A stretch of DNA of 39,757 bases from an uncultured Bilophila sp. Lineage in GTDB: Bacteria; Desulfobacterota; Desulfovibrionia; Desulfovibrionales; Desulfovibrionaceae. Positions within the stretch are counted from its first letter, which is position 1; every line of letters begins with the position of its first letter. The position numbers and the translations under genes were made by a program. Below, in pieces: positions 5,990 through 14,765 of this stretch. The notes beneath the pieces were generated by a model. That model had not been told where the DNA came from and ran no database searches. It saw only the letters and a program-made list of their open reading frames with translations. Where the stretch lies: assembly GCA_910585945.1 (NCBI GenBank), contig CAJUHZ010000021.1:1-39757 (forward strand), written 5' to 3'.

Positions 5990-6018
5990 TTGTCAGCCCA
6001 AACAGCTCCGTTTATACT
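5990..6018 (+). promoter_or_regulatory. Sigma-70-type promoter of the HD-GYP gene
   Basis: TTGTCA (5990-5995), 17-nt spacer, TATACT (6013-6018). This is a good match to the vegetative consensus. It implies a leader of about 155 nt before the GTG at 6181. The leader has no riboswitch fold that I recognise; in particular I do not see a c-di-GMP (GEMM) aptamer. Confidence 0.6.
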
Positions 6019-6180
6019 GCAAACATGACTTTGCCAGCCCCCCCTTCCTTCCGCTCTTCTTGCCGATAAACCATTCTGCGCCTTGGCCCCATCCCGCCTG
6101 CCTTCCCTGTTGGGCGAAGTCATGACAGTCGTTCGTGGAGCCGCGAGCCTTTACAAGGCCAGCACATTAAGGAGTCCGCC

Positions 6181-7494
6181 GTGCACGCTTCCGCCTTTGA
6201 ATTGCTTGTTGGGGTTTCACGCGCGCTGGATCTGGTCAAACCGCAACTCGCCGGGCACCACCTCGGCGTGGCCTGGATTGCCGATGCCCTGAGCCACACC
6301 CTGTCTCTGCCCCAGACGGTTCGCCAGCAAATCTTCGTTGCCGCCATGCTGCACGACGTCGGCACGATTCCACTCAAAGTCAGTGCTGATGATTTGCTGT
6401 TTGAACGCAAAACATGGCTGCACGCCCGGGCGGGGTGGGCGCTTCTTTCTCATTGCGCCAGTCTTGCCCCCATAGCGTCTCTGGTTCTCTTTCACCACAC
6501 CCCCTGGAGCAAACTGCGCGATTGTGATGAAGCTCTGTTTCCCGCAAATATCATACATCTGGCCGATCGGATGGAACTCCTTTTGCGTAGCGAAAACCTG
6601 CCCCCGTCCACTCTGGAACGCCGATTTGCCGGCGGCTCGGGCAAACTGTTCCGCCTCAGCTATGTGGAAGCGTTACATGCCGCATTCTTTTCAGAAAACA
6701 GAGAACTCCACCTGCCTTCCGCCCAGGAAATGGAAAGTGCTCTGCGGGTACGCTATGCGCATATGATCCTTGATCAAGACAAGCTTAACTCGTTCTGTTT
6801 TCTGTTCTCTCTGCTCACCGACTTCCTCAGTCCCTTTACCGCAACGCATACAGCCGGAGTCGCCCATACCGCCTGTATTCTGCATCGAAGGCACCAGATG
6901 AGAACAACTGGCCGGGTTGACCCGGAAGAAAACCACAAGGTTTTTATTGCAGGTCTGTTGCACGACATTGGAAAGCTGGGGGTTCCCTGCGCACTGCTGG
7001 AAAAGCCGGGAGCGCTCGATCATGACGAATTCACGCAAATAAAACGCCACGCGGAACTCAGCCTCCAACTGCTCGACAATATCCCCGGTTTTGAGGATAT
7101 CCGGCTATGGGGAGCGTTACACCATGAGCGCTTGAACGGCAAAGGCTATCCTCTCGGCCTTGCAGGCGATCAGCTTTCCCTGCCCTCCCGCGTCATGGCA
7201 GTGGCGGATATCTTCACCGCGCTTACGGAAGACCGGCCCTACCGAAAAGGCATGCCCCTTGCCCAAGCGTTTGATATTCTCCAAACCATGAAAGATAACG
7301 ACCATGTCGACGGCAATATCCTTGCCACCCTGCAGGAAGATGCCGATCGGATCAACAAGGTGCGTATCGCCGCCCAGCGATGCGCCCGGCGGCGTTTCGA
7401 TGAACTCTACCGGATGTGCTCCGCGCCTGCTGAAAGCGATATTCGCGGCATGCTTCGGAACAGCCCCCGGAAAGACGGACTTTTTCAGGCATAG
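6181..7494 (+). CDS. HD-GYP domain protein with an extra N-terminal HD module
   Basis: Cytoplasmic protein of 437 residues, probably a cyclic-di-GMP phosphodiesterase. The C-terminal half is an HD-GYP domain: HDIGK at 261-265, a downstream HAE at the start of helix 'RHAELSLQLL', and HHERLNGKGYP at 314-324. The canonical motif is HHExxDGxGYP; here N319 replaces the usual aspartate. The N-terminal half has its own HD pair (H58-D59 in 'AAMLHDVGTIPL') and an 'LFHHTPW' segment, so it looks like a degenerate second HD module rather than a known sensor. The start is the GTG at 6181, preceded by TAAGGAG at the right distance. It is monocistronic, behind a clear promoter. No transmembrane segment or receiver domain is seen. 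Confidence 0.85.
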   Translation: MHASAFELLVGVSRALDLVKPQLAGHHLGVAWIADALSHTLSLPQTVRQQIFVAAMLHDVGTIPLKVSADDLLFERKTWLHARAGWALLSHCASLAPIASLVLFHHTPWSKLRDCDEALFPANIIHLADRMELLLRSENLPPSTLERRFAGGSGKLFRLSYVEALHAAFFSENRELHLPSAQEMESALRVRYAHMILDQDKLNSFCFLFSLLTDFLSPFTATHTAGVAHTACILHRRHQMRTTGRVDPEENHKVFIAGLLHDIGKLGVPCALLEKPGALDHDEFTQIKRHAELSLQLLDNIPGFEDIRLWGALHHERLNGKGYPLGLAGDQLSLPSRVMAVADIFTALTEDRPYRKGMPLAQAFDILQTMKDNDHVDGNILATLQEDADRINKVRIAAQRCARRRFDELYRMCSAPAESDIRGMLRNSPRKDGLFQA

Positions 7495-7888
7495 CGTGTC
7501 GTTTTCCGCATGGAAAGAAAGGAATGCCTGCCGCGAGTCGCGGATACTCCACAAACGCGCCCGCCCTTATCGCCCGCAAATCCACGGCAAGGCGGAACAG
7601 CGTGTTGACTCTCCAGGGCGTGTTTACACTACGAGAAATGTTGTCCTCCGCCAGGGAACAGGGGCTTTTTGTGAAGGGAATGTCCTCTTATGGCACTTGA
7701 CCGGAATAAAAAGCCCTTTTGACGCAGGCAGAACAAGAGCCGGAGTGTGAACACGCCCTGCGCCGTGGCCGGACTCCGGAGGCTGTTTCGAGGAGAGATG
7801 GAACGCAGGCTTCGTATGCCGCACAGGCTGTAAAAACCTCTCAACCCGGCAAAGCGCCCCGCAAGACTTCGGCCTTGCGGGGCGCGGG
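7495..7888. other. Intergenic region between the HD-GYP gene and glmU
   Basis: About 390 bp without a convincing gene. It contains an inverted repeat gggcttttt (7662-7670) / aaaaagccc (7708-7716) followed by TTTT, a possible long-loop terminator for the HD-GYP transcript, and the glmU hairpin at its right end. Open frames here have no ribosome site and no recognisable domain. Confidence 0.5.
7854..7885 (-). terminator. Hairpin downstream of glmU
   Basis: A perfect 12-bp GC-rich stem, gcgccccgcaag (7854-7865) and cttgcggggcgc (7874-7885), begins 3 nt after the glmU stop codon. The U tract on the minus strand is poor (CTTTG), so termination may be incomplete. Confidence 0.6.
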
Positions 7889-9280
7889 CTATTTTTCCCG
7901 GCGTGGCAGGATGGTCTGCCGGCTTCTGGTCACGCCGATGGTTCCGTCCGGCACTTCCTTGGTGATGACGGAGCCTGCCCCGACAAGCGCGTTGTCGCCC
8001 ACGCGCACCGGGGCGACAAGAGCCGTATTGCTCCCGATAAAGGCGTGTTCGCCAATGATGGTGCGGTGCTTGCGCACGCCGTCGTAATTGCAGGTGATGG
8101 TTCCGGCCCCGATATTGGCGCGCGCGCCGATTTCGGCATCCCCGAGGTAGGTCAGATGGTTCGCCTTGGCTCCGGCTCCGAGCACGGCCTGTTTCATTTC
8201 CACGAAATTGCCGACATGGGCGGATCGCTCCATGACCGCGCCGGGGCGAAGGCGCGCGTAGGGGCCGACTGTACAGTCGGGGCCGACGACGGCGTGATCG
8301 AGGTGGGAAAACCCGTGCACCACCGCTCCCGCCTCCACGCGGGAATCCCGAATGCGGCAAAAGGCTTCCACCTCCGCGCCGGCCGCGATGTGCGAGCGCC
8401 CGTAGATTTCGCAGGGGCCGGACAGTTCCGCGCCCGGCTCCACGGTCACGAACGGGCCAAGGCGCACGCTGTCGGGAGCGTGGATGATCACGCCGGCTTC
8501 CAGGCGTTCGCGCACCAGGGCGCGCCGACGCAGTTCCTCGCAGTGGGCCAGCTCGACAGGGGTGTTGATGCCGAGCAGGTTTGCGTCGCTCCCGCAGCAC
8601 AGCCCGGTGACCACCATGCGTTCGGCCACGGCCAGACGGATCAGGTCGGTGATGTAGTATTCCCCGCTCCTGTTCGCGTTGCCAAGACGGGGGAGGAGCG
8701 CTTCCGCCGCGGCCACGCTGAAAAGGTAGACGCCCGCGTTGATTTCCTTCGGTTCCGGGCCGTGCAGGGCGGGATCGTAGTCCCTGGCCTCCACAATGGC
8801 CGTCACCTTCTCGTTATGGCGCACCACACGGCCGTAGGCTCCCGGATCGGGAAGCACGAGGGTCGCCACGGAGATGTCCGCGCCCTCCGCATCCCGCAGA
8901 AAACGGGCGATCAGATCGCTGGTGATGAGCGGCGTGTCGCCGTTGACCACCAGCACGCGCCGCACGCCGGCGGCCTTGAGAGCGGGCAGAGCGACGGAGA
9001 GCGCGTGCCCCGTGCCGAGCTGTTCCGCCTGATCCACAAAACGCAGCCCCCTGTCGGCAAAGGCTGCTTTCACCATGTCGGCCTCATGCCCGACAACAGC
9101 CCACACGGCCCCGCCGAACAGAGGCTCAAGCGCGGCCGCCACATGACCGAGCAGCGGCTCTCCCAAAAGACTGTGCAAGACCTTCGGCTTGCGGGAACGC
9201 ATCCGGGTTCCCTTGCCGGCGGCCAGAATCAGCGCTCCATACTCGTGCGGCGAAGCGGGCCGCGAAATCATCTGCGACAT
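7889..9280 (-). CDS. glmU: Bifunctional UDP-N-acetylglucosamine pyrophosphorylase / glucosamine-1-phosphate acetyltransferase
   Basis: Cytoplasmic enzyme of 463 residues making UDP-GlcNAc for peptidoglycan and LPS. The N-terminal uridylyltransferase domain has the signature 'LILAAGKGTRMRSRKPKVLH', 'EQLGTGHAL' and 'NGDTPLI'. The C-terminal half is a left-handed beta-helix of hexapeptide repeats with the acetyltransferase motifs 'RLRPGA', 'VGNFVEMKQAVLGAGAKANHLTYLGDAEIG' and 'NIGAGTITCNYDG'. The ATG at 9280 is preferred to an in-frame GTG 12 nt upstream because GTGAGG then serves as its ribosome site. It is transcribed divergently from queC and ends in a hairpin. Confidence 0.96.
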   Translation of the reverse strand: MSQMISRPASPHEYGALILAAGKGTRMRSRKPKVLHSLLGEPLLGHVAAALEPLFGGAVWAVVGHEADMVKAAFADRGLRFVDQAEQLGTGHALSVALPALKAAGVRRVLVVNGDTPLITSDLIARFLRDAEGADISVATLVLPDPGAYGRVVRHNEKVTAIVEARDYDPALHGPEPKEINAGVYLFSVAAAEALLPRLGNANRSGEYYITDLIRLAVAERMVVTGLCCGSDANLLGINTPVELAHCEELRRRALVRERLEAGVIIHAPDSVRLGPFVTVEPGAELSGPCEIYGRSHIAAGAEVEAFCRIRDSRVEAGAVVHGFSHLDHAVVGPDCTVGPYARLRPGAVMERSAHVGNFVEMKQAVLGAGAKANHLTYLGDAEIGARANIGAGTITCNYDGVRKHRTIIGEHAFIGSNTALVAPVRVGDNALVGAGSVITKEVPDGTIGVTRSRQTILPRREK

Positions 9281-9480
9281 GATGAACCTCACGCGGAAAA
9301 ACGGTGTGTGTCACGAAGGGTTGTATACCCCATCCGGCCGGCGCCTTACAACCGGAGCGCCCCATATCTTCCTGACCCCCGGCCTTTACAAGCTCCGGCC
9401 TTTCACGGTAGCAGGATCTTGCGTCGGGGCGATCCGCGCCGTCCGAACGCGCGCAAGCCACGCCCCGGGCGGAGAACACC

Positions 9481-10200
9481 ATGCTTACGCTGCACAATGA
9501 GCCTGCGCTGCTGCTTTTTTCCGGCGGGCAGGATTCAGCGACTTGCCTCGGCTGGGCGCTGAACCATTTTATCCGGGTGGAAACCGTCGGTTTCGCCTAC
9601 GGACAGCGGCACGCCGTGGAACTGGAATGCCGCCGGAGCCTGCGCGAAAGCGCTCCCGGGATCAACACGGCGTGGCGGACGCGCCTCGGAGGCGACACCC
9701 TGCTCGAACTGGATCTCTTCTCGCAGATCGGTGACACGGCCATGACCAGCGACATGCCGATCGCCGTGGATGATCAGGGCCTGCCGAACACCTTTGTGCC
9801 GGGGCGCAACCTGCTTTTTCTCACGGCGGCCGCGGCGCTGGCGTGGAAAAAGGGCATCCGGCACATTGTCATCGGCGTGTGCGAAGCGGATTCTTCCGGC
9901 TACCCGGACTGCCGGGACGACGCGGTGAAAGCCATGCAGGTGGCGCTCAACATCGGCATGAACGCGCGTTTCGTCATCCACGCTCCCCTCATGCGGCTTG
10001 ACAAGGCCGACGCCTGGCGGCTGGCCGAAGCGGAGGGCGGCAAGGCGTTTGTGGATCTCGTGCGCGCCCAAAGCCACACCTGCTATCTTGGCGAACGCGG
10101 CCAGCTGCACGCCTGGGGCTACGGGTGCGGCGAGTGCCCGGCCTGTCGCCTGCGCGCGCACGGCTGGGAGGGCTACATCGCCGGGGAGACGCGCGCATGA
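9481..10200 (+). CDS. queC: 7-cyano-7-deazaguanine synthase
   Basis: Cytoplasmic ATP-dependent ligase converting 7-carboxy-7-deazaguanine to preQ0 in queuosine biosynthesis. The PP-loop SGGQDS is at residues 14-19. The zinc site is the conserved C-terminal cysteine set C201, C216, C219 and C222 (GYGCGECPAC). The length of 239 residues is normal. A GGAGA ribosome site precedes the ATG. The stop overlaps the queE start in ATGA, so the two enzymes, which act consecutively (QueE then QueC), are translationally coupled. I see no preQ1 riboswitch in the 200 bp upstream. Confidence 0.95.
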   Translation: MLTLHNEPALLLFSGGQDSATCLGWALNHFIRVETVGFAYGQRHAVELECRRSLRESAPGINTAWRTRLGGDTLLELDLFSQIGDTAMTSDMPIAVDDQGLPNTFVPGRNLLFLTAAAALAWKKGIRHIVIGVCEADSSGYPDCRDDAVKAMQVALNIGMNARFVIHAPLMRLDKADAWRLAEAEGGKAFVDLVRAQSHTCYLGERGQLHAWGYGCGECPACRLRAHGWEGYIAGETRA

Positions 10201-10910
10201 GCTACCGCGTCAAGGAAATCTTCCACACCCTCCAGGGCGAGGGAATGCGCGCCGGGCGGGCGGCCGTGTTCTGCCGCTTCTGCGGCTGCAACCTCTGGTC
10301 CGGCCGGGAAGAAGACCGGAGCGCGGCGATCTGCTCCTTCTGCGATACGGATTTTATCGGGGCGGACGCCGGGGTGTTCGACGACGCGGAGGAGCTTGCC
10401 GCGGCAATCGCGCGCGCCTTTCCCCCAACGGCGGATCTGCCGGCGCAACCGAAGCAACCGACACAGCCGGGGCCAGCGGAATGCGGCCAGAGCCGCGGCA
10501 GGAGCTATCGTCCCTACGTCGTGCTGACAGGCGGCGAACCCTCGCTCCAGATCACCCCGGAACTGGTGGACGCGCTGCACGGGCGGGGCTTTGAAATCGG
10601 CGTGGAAAGCAACGGCACGCGCCCCCTGCCGCCCGGCATCGACTGGGTGACCGTCAGCCCCAAGGCGGGCGCGCCCCTGGCCGTCACGGCCGGAAACGAG
10701 CTGAAACTCGTCTGGCCGCAAACGGGCTGCTCGCCGGAGGATTTTGCCGATCTGGATTTCGTCCATTTCATCCTTCAACCGCGGGACGACGCGCCCCGGG
10801 GCCGAAGCGACGCCGCCGGAACCAACGCCCGCCTGTGCATCGATTACTGCCTGACCCATCCGCAATGGCGGCTCGGCGTGCAGACGCACAAATGGCTCGG
10901 CGTGCGATAG
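10197..10910 (+). CDS. queE: 7-carboxy-7-deazaguanine synthase (radical SAM)
   Basis: Radical-SAM enzyme that contracts 6-carboxytetrahydropterin to 7-carboxy-7-deazaguanine. It is 237 residues. The iron-sulfur cluster motif is the CX14CX2C variant (C31, C46, C49), known from QueE of Burkholderia type, rather than the classical CX3CX2C. 'TLQGEGMRAGRAAVFCRFCGCNLW' at the N-terminus and 'LTGGEPSLQ' are the other family signatures. A proline/glutamine-rich insertion (about residues 80-100) before the GGE motif is unusual. The ATG at 10197 overlaps the queC stop and puts the family motif at residue 9. An upstream in-frame ATG lies inside queC and is unlikely. Confidence 0.94.
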   Translation: MSYRVKEIFHTLQGEGMRAGRAAVFCRFCGCNLWSGREEDRSAAICSFCDTDFIGADAGVFDDAEELAAAIARAFPPTADLPAQPKQPTQPGPAECGQSRGRSYRPYVVLTGGEPSLQITPELVDALHGRGFEIGVESNGTRPLPPGIDWVTVSPKAGAPLAVTAGNELKLVWPQTGCSPEDFADLDFVHFILQPRDDAPRGRSDAAGTNARLCIDYCLTHPQWRLGVQTHKWLGVR

Positions 10911-11023
10911 CGTGTCGCTGTCGAAAACAGCCGCGCTATCGCGACGTTGCCCGCAACGGCGCGCGAAACAAGGGCCGCCCCCGGGAACTTTCATGCAAGA
11001 CATGCTGTAACAAGGCTTCCGCC

Positions 11024-12997
11024 ATGACGAAACGATCCATCTACCTGGAAACGATCCCCCCGGCGGAAGCCGTGGCCCGCGCCAGGGCCGCCCTGCAACG
11101 CGAAGAACTTGTCCGCGAGGAACGTGTGCCGGCACAGGACGCCTGTGGCCGCGTGCTCGCCCATGCGGTGCACGCGCGGCGTTCCTCCCCGTGCGCGCAT
11201 TCCGCGGCCATGGACGGTTACGCCGTGCGCGCGGCCGACACCTTTGCCGCGCGCGAAGGCCGCCCCCTGCTGCTCGCGCCGGGACGAACCTGTTTTGCCG
11301 TGAACACGGGCAATCCCCTGCCCGAGGGCTGCGACGCGGTCATCATGATCGAGCACACAAGCCTTGAGGACGGCAACGTGCGCATCGAAGCGCCGGCCTA
11401 TCCCTGGCAGCATGTGCGGCGGATCGGCGAAGATATCGTGGCCACGGAACTGCTCTTCCCCCGCAACCGGCTTTTGCGGCCGTGGGACGTGGCGGCCCTG
11501 CTCTCCGGCGGCATCTGGGACGTGCCGGTCTGGGAGCAAATCCGGGTGGGCATCATTCCGACAGGGGATGAAGTGGTCGACTTTGCGGAGCGGCCGGAAC
11601 CGCGCCCCGGTCAGGTGGTGGAATCCAATTCCCAGATGCTGGCCGCCCTGTGCCGCGAGGCCGGCTGCACGGCAAGCCGCGTCCCGCCCGTGCCGGACGA
11701 TCCCGAAGCCCTGGGGCGCGCCCTGCGCGCGAGCCTCGACGCCGGACGGCACATCACCATCATGTGCGCCGGGTCTTCGGCCGGCTCGCGCGACTACACC
11801 CGTTCCGTGCTGGAGCGCGAGGGGCGGGTGCTGGCGCACGGGATCGCGGCCATGCCGGGCAAACCGTCCATCCTTGCCGTATGCCGGGGGCGGCTTGTCG
11901 TTGGCGCGCCGGGCTATCCGGTCAGCGCGCTGGTCTGCTTCAGCGAACTTGTCGCGCCGCTGGCGGCCTGGCTCGCGCGCCGGCCGGTTGAAACGCCGCT
12001 GTCGCTTCCGGCGGAACTGACGCGCGCCGTGCCCTCGCGCCTCGGCATGGAAGAACACATCCGCCTGGCCGCGGGCCGGGTGGGCGAGAGGGTCGTGGCC
12101 ATGCCGCTCAATCAGGGCGCGGGCAACATCACCAGCGTGACCAGGGCGCAAGCCGTCCTGCGCATCCCCGCCCGGAGCGAGGGACTGCCCGATCACGCGA
12201 CAGCCGATGTGGAACTCATGGTTCCGGAGGCGGATCTCGATCGCACCATCGTCTGCATCGGGAGTCATGACAACCTGCTCGATCTCATGGCGGACGAACT
12301 CATGGGCCTGCCCGAGCCATTCCGCCTGGCGTCCGCCCACGCCGGGAGCATGGGCGGCCTCACCGCCCTCCGCAACGGCTCCTGCCACATGTCCGGGATG
12401 CACCTTTTCGATCCCGAAAGCGGGGATTTCAATACCCCCTTCCTGCTCGCCTTTCTGCCCGGAGACCCCCTGCGCGACTACACGCTGATCAACCTGGCGA
12501 TCCGCCGGCAGGGGCTGATGACCCTTCCCGGCAATCCGCTCGGCATCCGGAGCGTGGCGGATCTGACGCGGGCGCGCTTCATCAACCGGCAGCGCGGGGC
12601 CGGCACGCGCGTCCTTCTGGACTGGAAACTGAAAGAGGCCGGCATCAATCCGGCGGACGTGCGCGGGTACGAAAAGGAAGAATTCACCCACATGGCCGTG
12701 GCCGCCAATGTGCTCTCGGGCGCGGCCGACTGCGGCATGGGCATTTACGCCGCGGCACGCGCGCTCGGCCTTGACTTTGCGCCCGTGGCTCTGGAACGCT
12801 ACGATCTGGCCGTGCCCACCCGCTTTCTGAACGATCCTCGCATTCTCGCGGTCCGCTCGCTGCTCGACGATCCGGCCTTCAAACAGCGCATTGGAGAACA
12901 GGGCGGGTACGACGCCTCGCTGACCGGCCGCATCATGCGCCCCGGCATGGGCCTCGGGCCGGCGCAACCGGCGGACGGGGGAAAGCGGCAAGGGTGA
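11024..12997 (+). CDS. MoeA-like molybdopterin molybdotransferase fused to a PBP-like domain
   Basis: Cytoplasmic fusion of 657 residues. The first ~410 residues are MoeA-like: 'HSAAMDGYAVRAADT', 'NTGNPLPEGCDAVIM', 'RIGEDI', 'IPTGDEVV', 'ESNSQMLAALC' and 'GAPGYPVSALV', the layout of the enzyme inserting molybdate or tungstate into molybdopterin-AMP. The remaining ~245 residues are a PBP_like (PF12727) domain: 'GSHDNLLDLMADEL', 'HAGSMGGLTALRNG', 'FINRQRGAGTRVLLDWKL' and 'GAADCGMGIYAAA'. This fusion is known in Desulfovibrio-type bacteria; the second domain is presumed to sense or bind the oxyanion or cofactor. The ATG at 11024 aligns with other MoeA N-termini. No ModE-like helix-turn-helix is seen. 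Confidence 0.88.
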   Translation: MTKRSIYLETIPPAEAVARARAALQREELVREERVPAQDACGRVLAHAVHARRSSPCAHSAAMDGYAVRAADTFAAREGRPLLLAPGRTCFAVNTGNPLPEGCDAVIMIEHTSLEDGNVRIEAPAYPWQHVRRIGEDIVATELLFPRNRLLRPWDVAALLSGGIWDVPVWEQIRVGIIPTGDEVVDFAERPEPRPGQVVESNSQMLAALCREAGCTASRVPPVPDDPEALGRALRASLDAGRHITIMCAGSSAGSRDYTRSVLEREGRVLAHGIAAMPGKPSILAVCRGRLVVGAPGYPVSALVCFSELVAPLAAWLARRPVETPLSLPAELTRAVPSRLGMEEHIRLAAGRVGERVVAMPLNQGAGNITSVTRAQAVLRIPARSEGLPDHATADVELMVPEADLDRTIVCIGSHDNLLDLMADELMGLPEPFRLASAHAGSMGGLTALRNGSCHMSGMHLFDPESGDFNTPFLLAFLPGDPLRDYTLINLAIRRQGLMTLPGNPLGIRSVADLTRARFINRQRGAGTRVLLDWKLKEAGINPADVRGYEKEEFTHMAVAANVLSGAADCGMGIYAAARALGLDFAPVALERYDLAVPTRFLNDPRILAVRSLLDDPAFKQRIGEQGGYDASLTGRIMRPGMGLGPAQPADGGKRQG

Positions 12998-13066
12998 ACC
13001 GGAAGCTCCCGGCCAGGCGCGAAACACGCGGGCCGGAATGCCACCCGAGCCTTGAACGGAGGACTC

Positions 13067-13771
13067 ATGGAAAACAGACAACCCATGTGCGCGAAATGCC
13101 CGTTTCCGAAACAGGAACGTCAGTGCGTCCGGGAAGACGGAAAATGCCGGGACGACTGCCCTACCGTGCGGCGCGCCCCGCTGATCGCCGCCTCGCTGGA
13201 ACGCGCCCTGGCCGATGAACGCCGGAAGTTCGTGCTTGAGGCCGCCTTGCAGGAAGAAGCCGGCTACGCCGACAGCGCGCCGCCCCGGCGTCCGGTCGCG
13301 ACGCGCCTGGAAGAAACCGCCCGCTTTGCCCGGCGCATGGGCTACACGCGGCTCGGCCTGGCGTTCTGCATGGGCCTGCGCAAGGAAGCCGCCATTGTCA
13401 ACCGCTACCTTGAAGCCTGGGGCTTCACGGTGGTTTCCGTGGCGTGCAAGGTGGGGCGCGTTCCCAAGGGCGCGCTTGCCGCGCCCGGCGCGGAACCGGC
13501 CCCGGCCAGACCGGACGAAACCATGTGCAACCCCATCATGCAGGCCATGCTCATGAATGAGCAGCGGGTGGATTTCAACATCCTGGTGGGGCTGTGCGTC
13601 GGGCACGATTCCCTGTTTTTCAAAACGGCGGACGCGCCCTGCACGGTACTCATTGCCAAGGACAGACTGCTGGCCCACAATCCCGTCGGAGCGATCTGCC
13701 AGTACGACGCCTACTACCGCTGCCTTGCGGAAGAGGCGGCCGCCGCGGGGACGGCCGCCCCTGCCGAGTGA
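13067..13771 (+). CDS. DUF1847 cysteine-rich protein
   Basis: 234-residue cytoplasmic protein. The N-terminus is cysteine-rich (C8, C11, C20, C27, C31), suggesting a metal or Fe-S site. The rest carries the DUF1847 signatures 'RLEETARFARRMGYTRLGLAFCMGLRKEA', 'ETMCNPIMQAMLMNEQRVDFNILVGLCVGHDSLF' and 'TVLIAKDRLLAHNPVGAI'. The family occurs mainly in strict anaerobes and has no assigned function. The ATG at 13067 is chosen because of the CGGAGGA ribosome site just upstream. It follows the MoeA fusion by about 70 bp and may be co-transcribed. Confidence 0.85.
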   Translation: MENRQPMCAKCPFPKQERQCVREDGKCRDDCPTVRRAPLIAASLERALADERRKFVLEAALQEEAGYADSAPPRRPVATRLEETARFARRMGYTRLGLAFCMGLRKEAAIVNRYLEAWGFTVVSVACKVGRVPKGALAAPGAEPAPARPDETMCNPIMQAMLMNEQRVDFNILVGLCVGHDSLFFKTADAPCTVLIAKDRLLAHNPVGAICQYDAYYRCLAEEAAAAGTAAPAE

Positions 13772-13941
13772 GCGGAAACGCCCGCAGGCGGAGCGCCATG
13801 CCTGCCGGAGGCGAGCCATGCCTGCTGGACCAATGCGAACGGCAGGCGTCGACAGCAACACGCTTTGCGGGGCTTGTCCCGCTCTGCCGGAAAATGAGCC
13901 GCGATTGCAACGCATCGCAACACGCTCCAAAGTGCGGACAC

Positions 13942-14751
13942 ATGGCGAAACAGGGCATTCTGCTTGCGGCCTTCGGCTCGGGAAGCCGGCAGGGCGAATC
14001 CACCCTGCGGCTGTTCGACGCCCGCGTCCGCGAGCGTTTTCCGGGGGTTCCCGTGCGCTGGGCGTTCACGTCCGTGCTGATGCGGGAGCGTCTGGCCACT
14101 GTCAAAAAAAAATCGGATTCCGTGGGCAAGGCGCTCCGCCGCATGGCGTTTGAGGGCTTCTCCCGCATCGCCCTGCAACCCCTGCATGTCGTGCCGGGGC
14201 TGGAGTACCGGGAAGTCACGGAAGAAGCGGCCCGCTTCGCGACGGAGACAGCACGGCGGCACGGCGGGCGCGGGGCGCGTCTGACCGTGGGAGAGCCGCT
14301 GCTCTCCGGCCGCCCCGGCAGTCTGGATCGCGCGTGCCGGGCGCTCCTGGCCAGCGCGCCGCCCGAACGCCGGCCCGACGAAGCCGTGCTGTGGATGGGG
14401 CACGGCAGTCGCCACGCCTCGTCCGCCCACTACAGGATCCTTGGCGAGCGCGTGAACGAGGCCGATCCGCTTGCCTTTGTCGGCACTATCAACGGCGAGG
14501 CGCGCCTGGACGATCTCCTGCCCCGACTGGCGGGCGCGCGGCGGGCCTGGCTCCTCCCCCTGCTCTCGGTTGTGGGGCGGCACGCTCTGGAAGACATGTC
14601 CGGCCCCTCGCCCGCCTCATGGAAATCGCGCCTTGCGGCCGCGGGCATTGAAGGACTGCCCGTGCTGCGCGGCATGGTGGAATCGCCCGCCTTTGCCGAC
14701 ATATGGCTGGATCACCTTGAAACCGCCCTGGCCGGTCCGGAGCCGGCATGA
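13942..14751 (+). CDS. cbiK: Sirohydrochlorin cobaltochelatase, anaerobic type
   Basis: Inserts Co2+ (or Fe2+ toward siroheme/heme) into sirohydrochlorin in the anaerobic tetrapyrrole pathway. The length of 269 residues and the motifs 'ILLAAFGSGSRQGE', 'PLHVVPGLEYREV' (H82), 'LWMGHGSRH' (H154) and 'PLLSVVGRHALEDM' (H214) match CbiK. The two later histidines are the expected metal-binding/catalytic pair. The ATG at 13942 gives an N-terminus that starts directly on the first beta strand. There is no signal peptide, so it resembles the cytoplasmic CbiK-C form of Desulfovibrio rather than the periplasmic form. The frame is open ~350 nt further upstream without recognisable homology. It is convergent with the MATE gene. 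Confidence 0.92.
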   Translation: MAKQGILLAAFGSGSRQGESTLRLFDARVRERFPGVPVRWAFTSVLMRERLATVKKKSDSVGKALRRMAFEGFSRIALQPLHVVPGLEYREVTEEAARFATETARRHGGRGARLTVGEPLLSGRPGSLDRACRALLASAPPERRPDEAVLWMGHGSRHASSAHYRILGERVNEADPLAFVGTINGEARLDDLLPRLAGARRAWLLPLLSVVGRHALEDMSGPSPASWKSRLAAAGIEGLPVLRGMVESPAFADIWLDHLETALAGPEPA

Positions 14752-14765
14752 CGGTCCTGCCTGGC

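Noticed and set aside
6019..6180. A c-di-GMP riboswitch in the 155-nt leader of the HD-GYP gene.
   Set aside because: The conserved GEMM core sequences are absent; the leader is pyrimidine-rich and unstructured in its first half.
9293..9480. A preQ1 riboswitch upstream of queC-queE.
   Set aside because: The leader has GC-rich stems but no preQ1-I or preQ1-II consensus that I can recognise.
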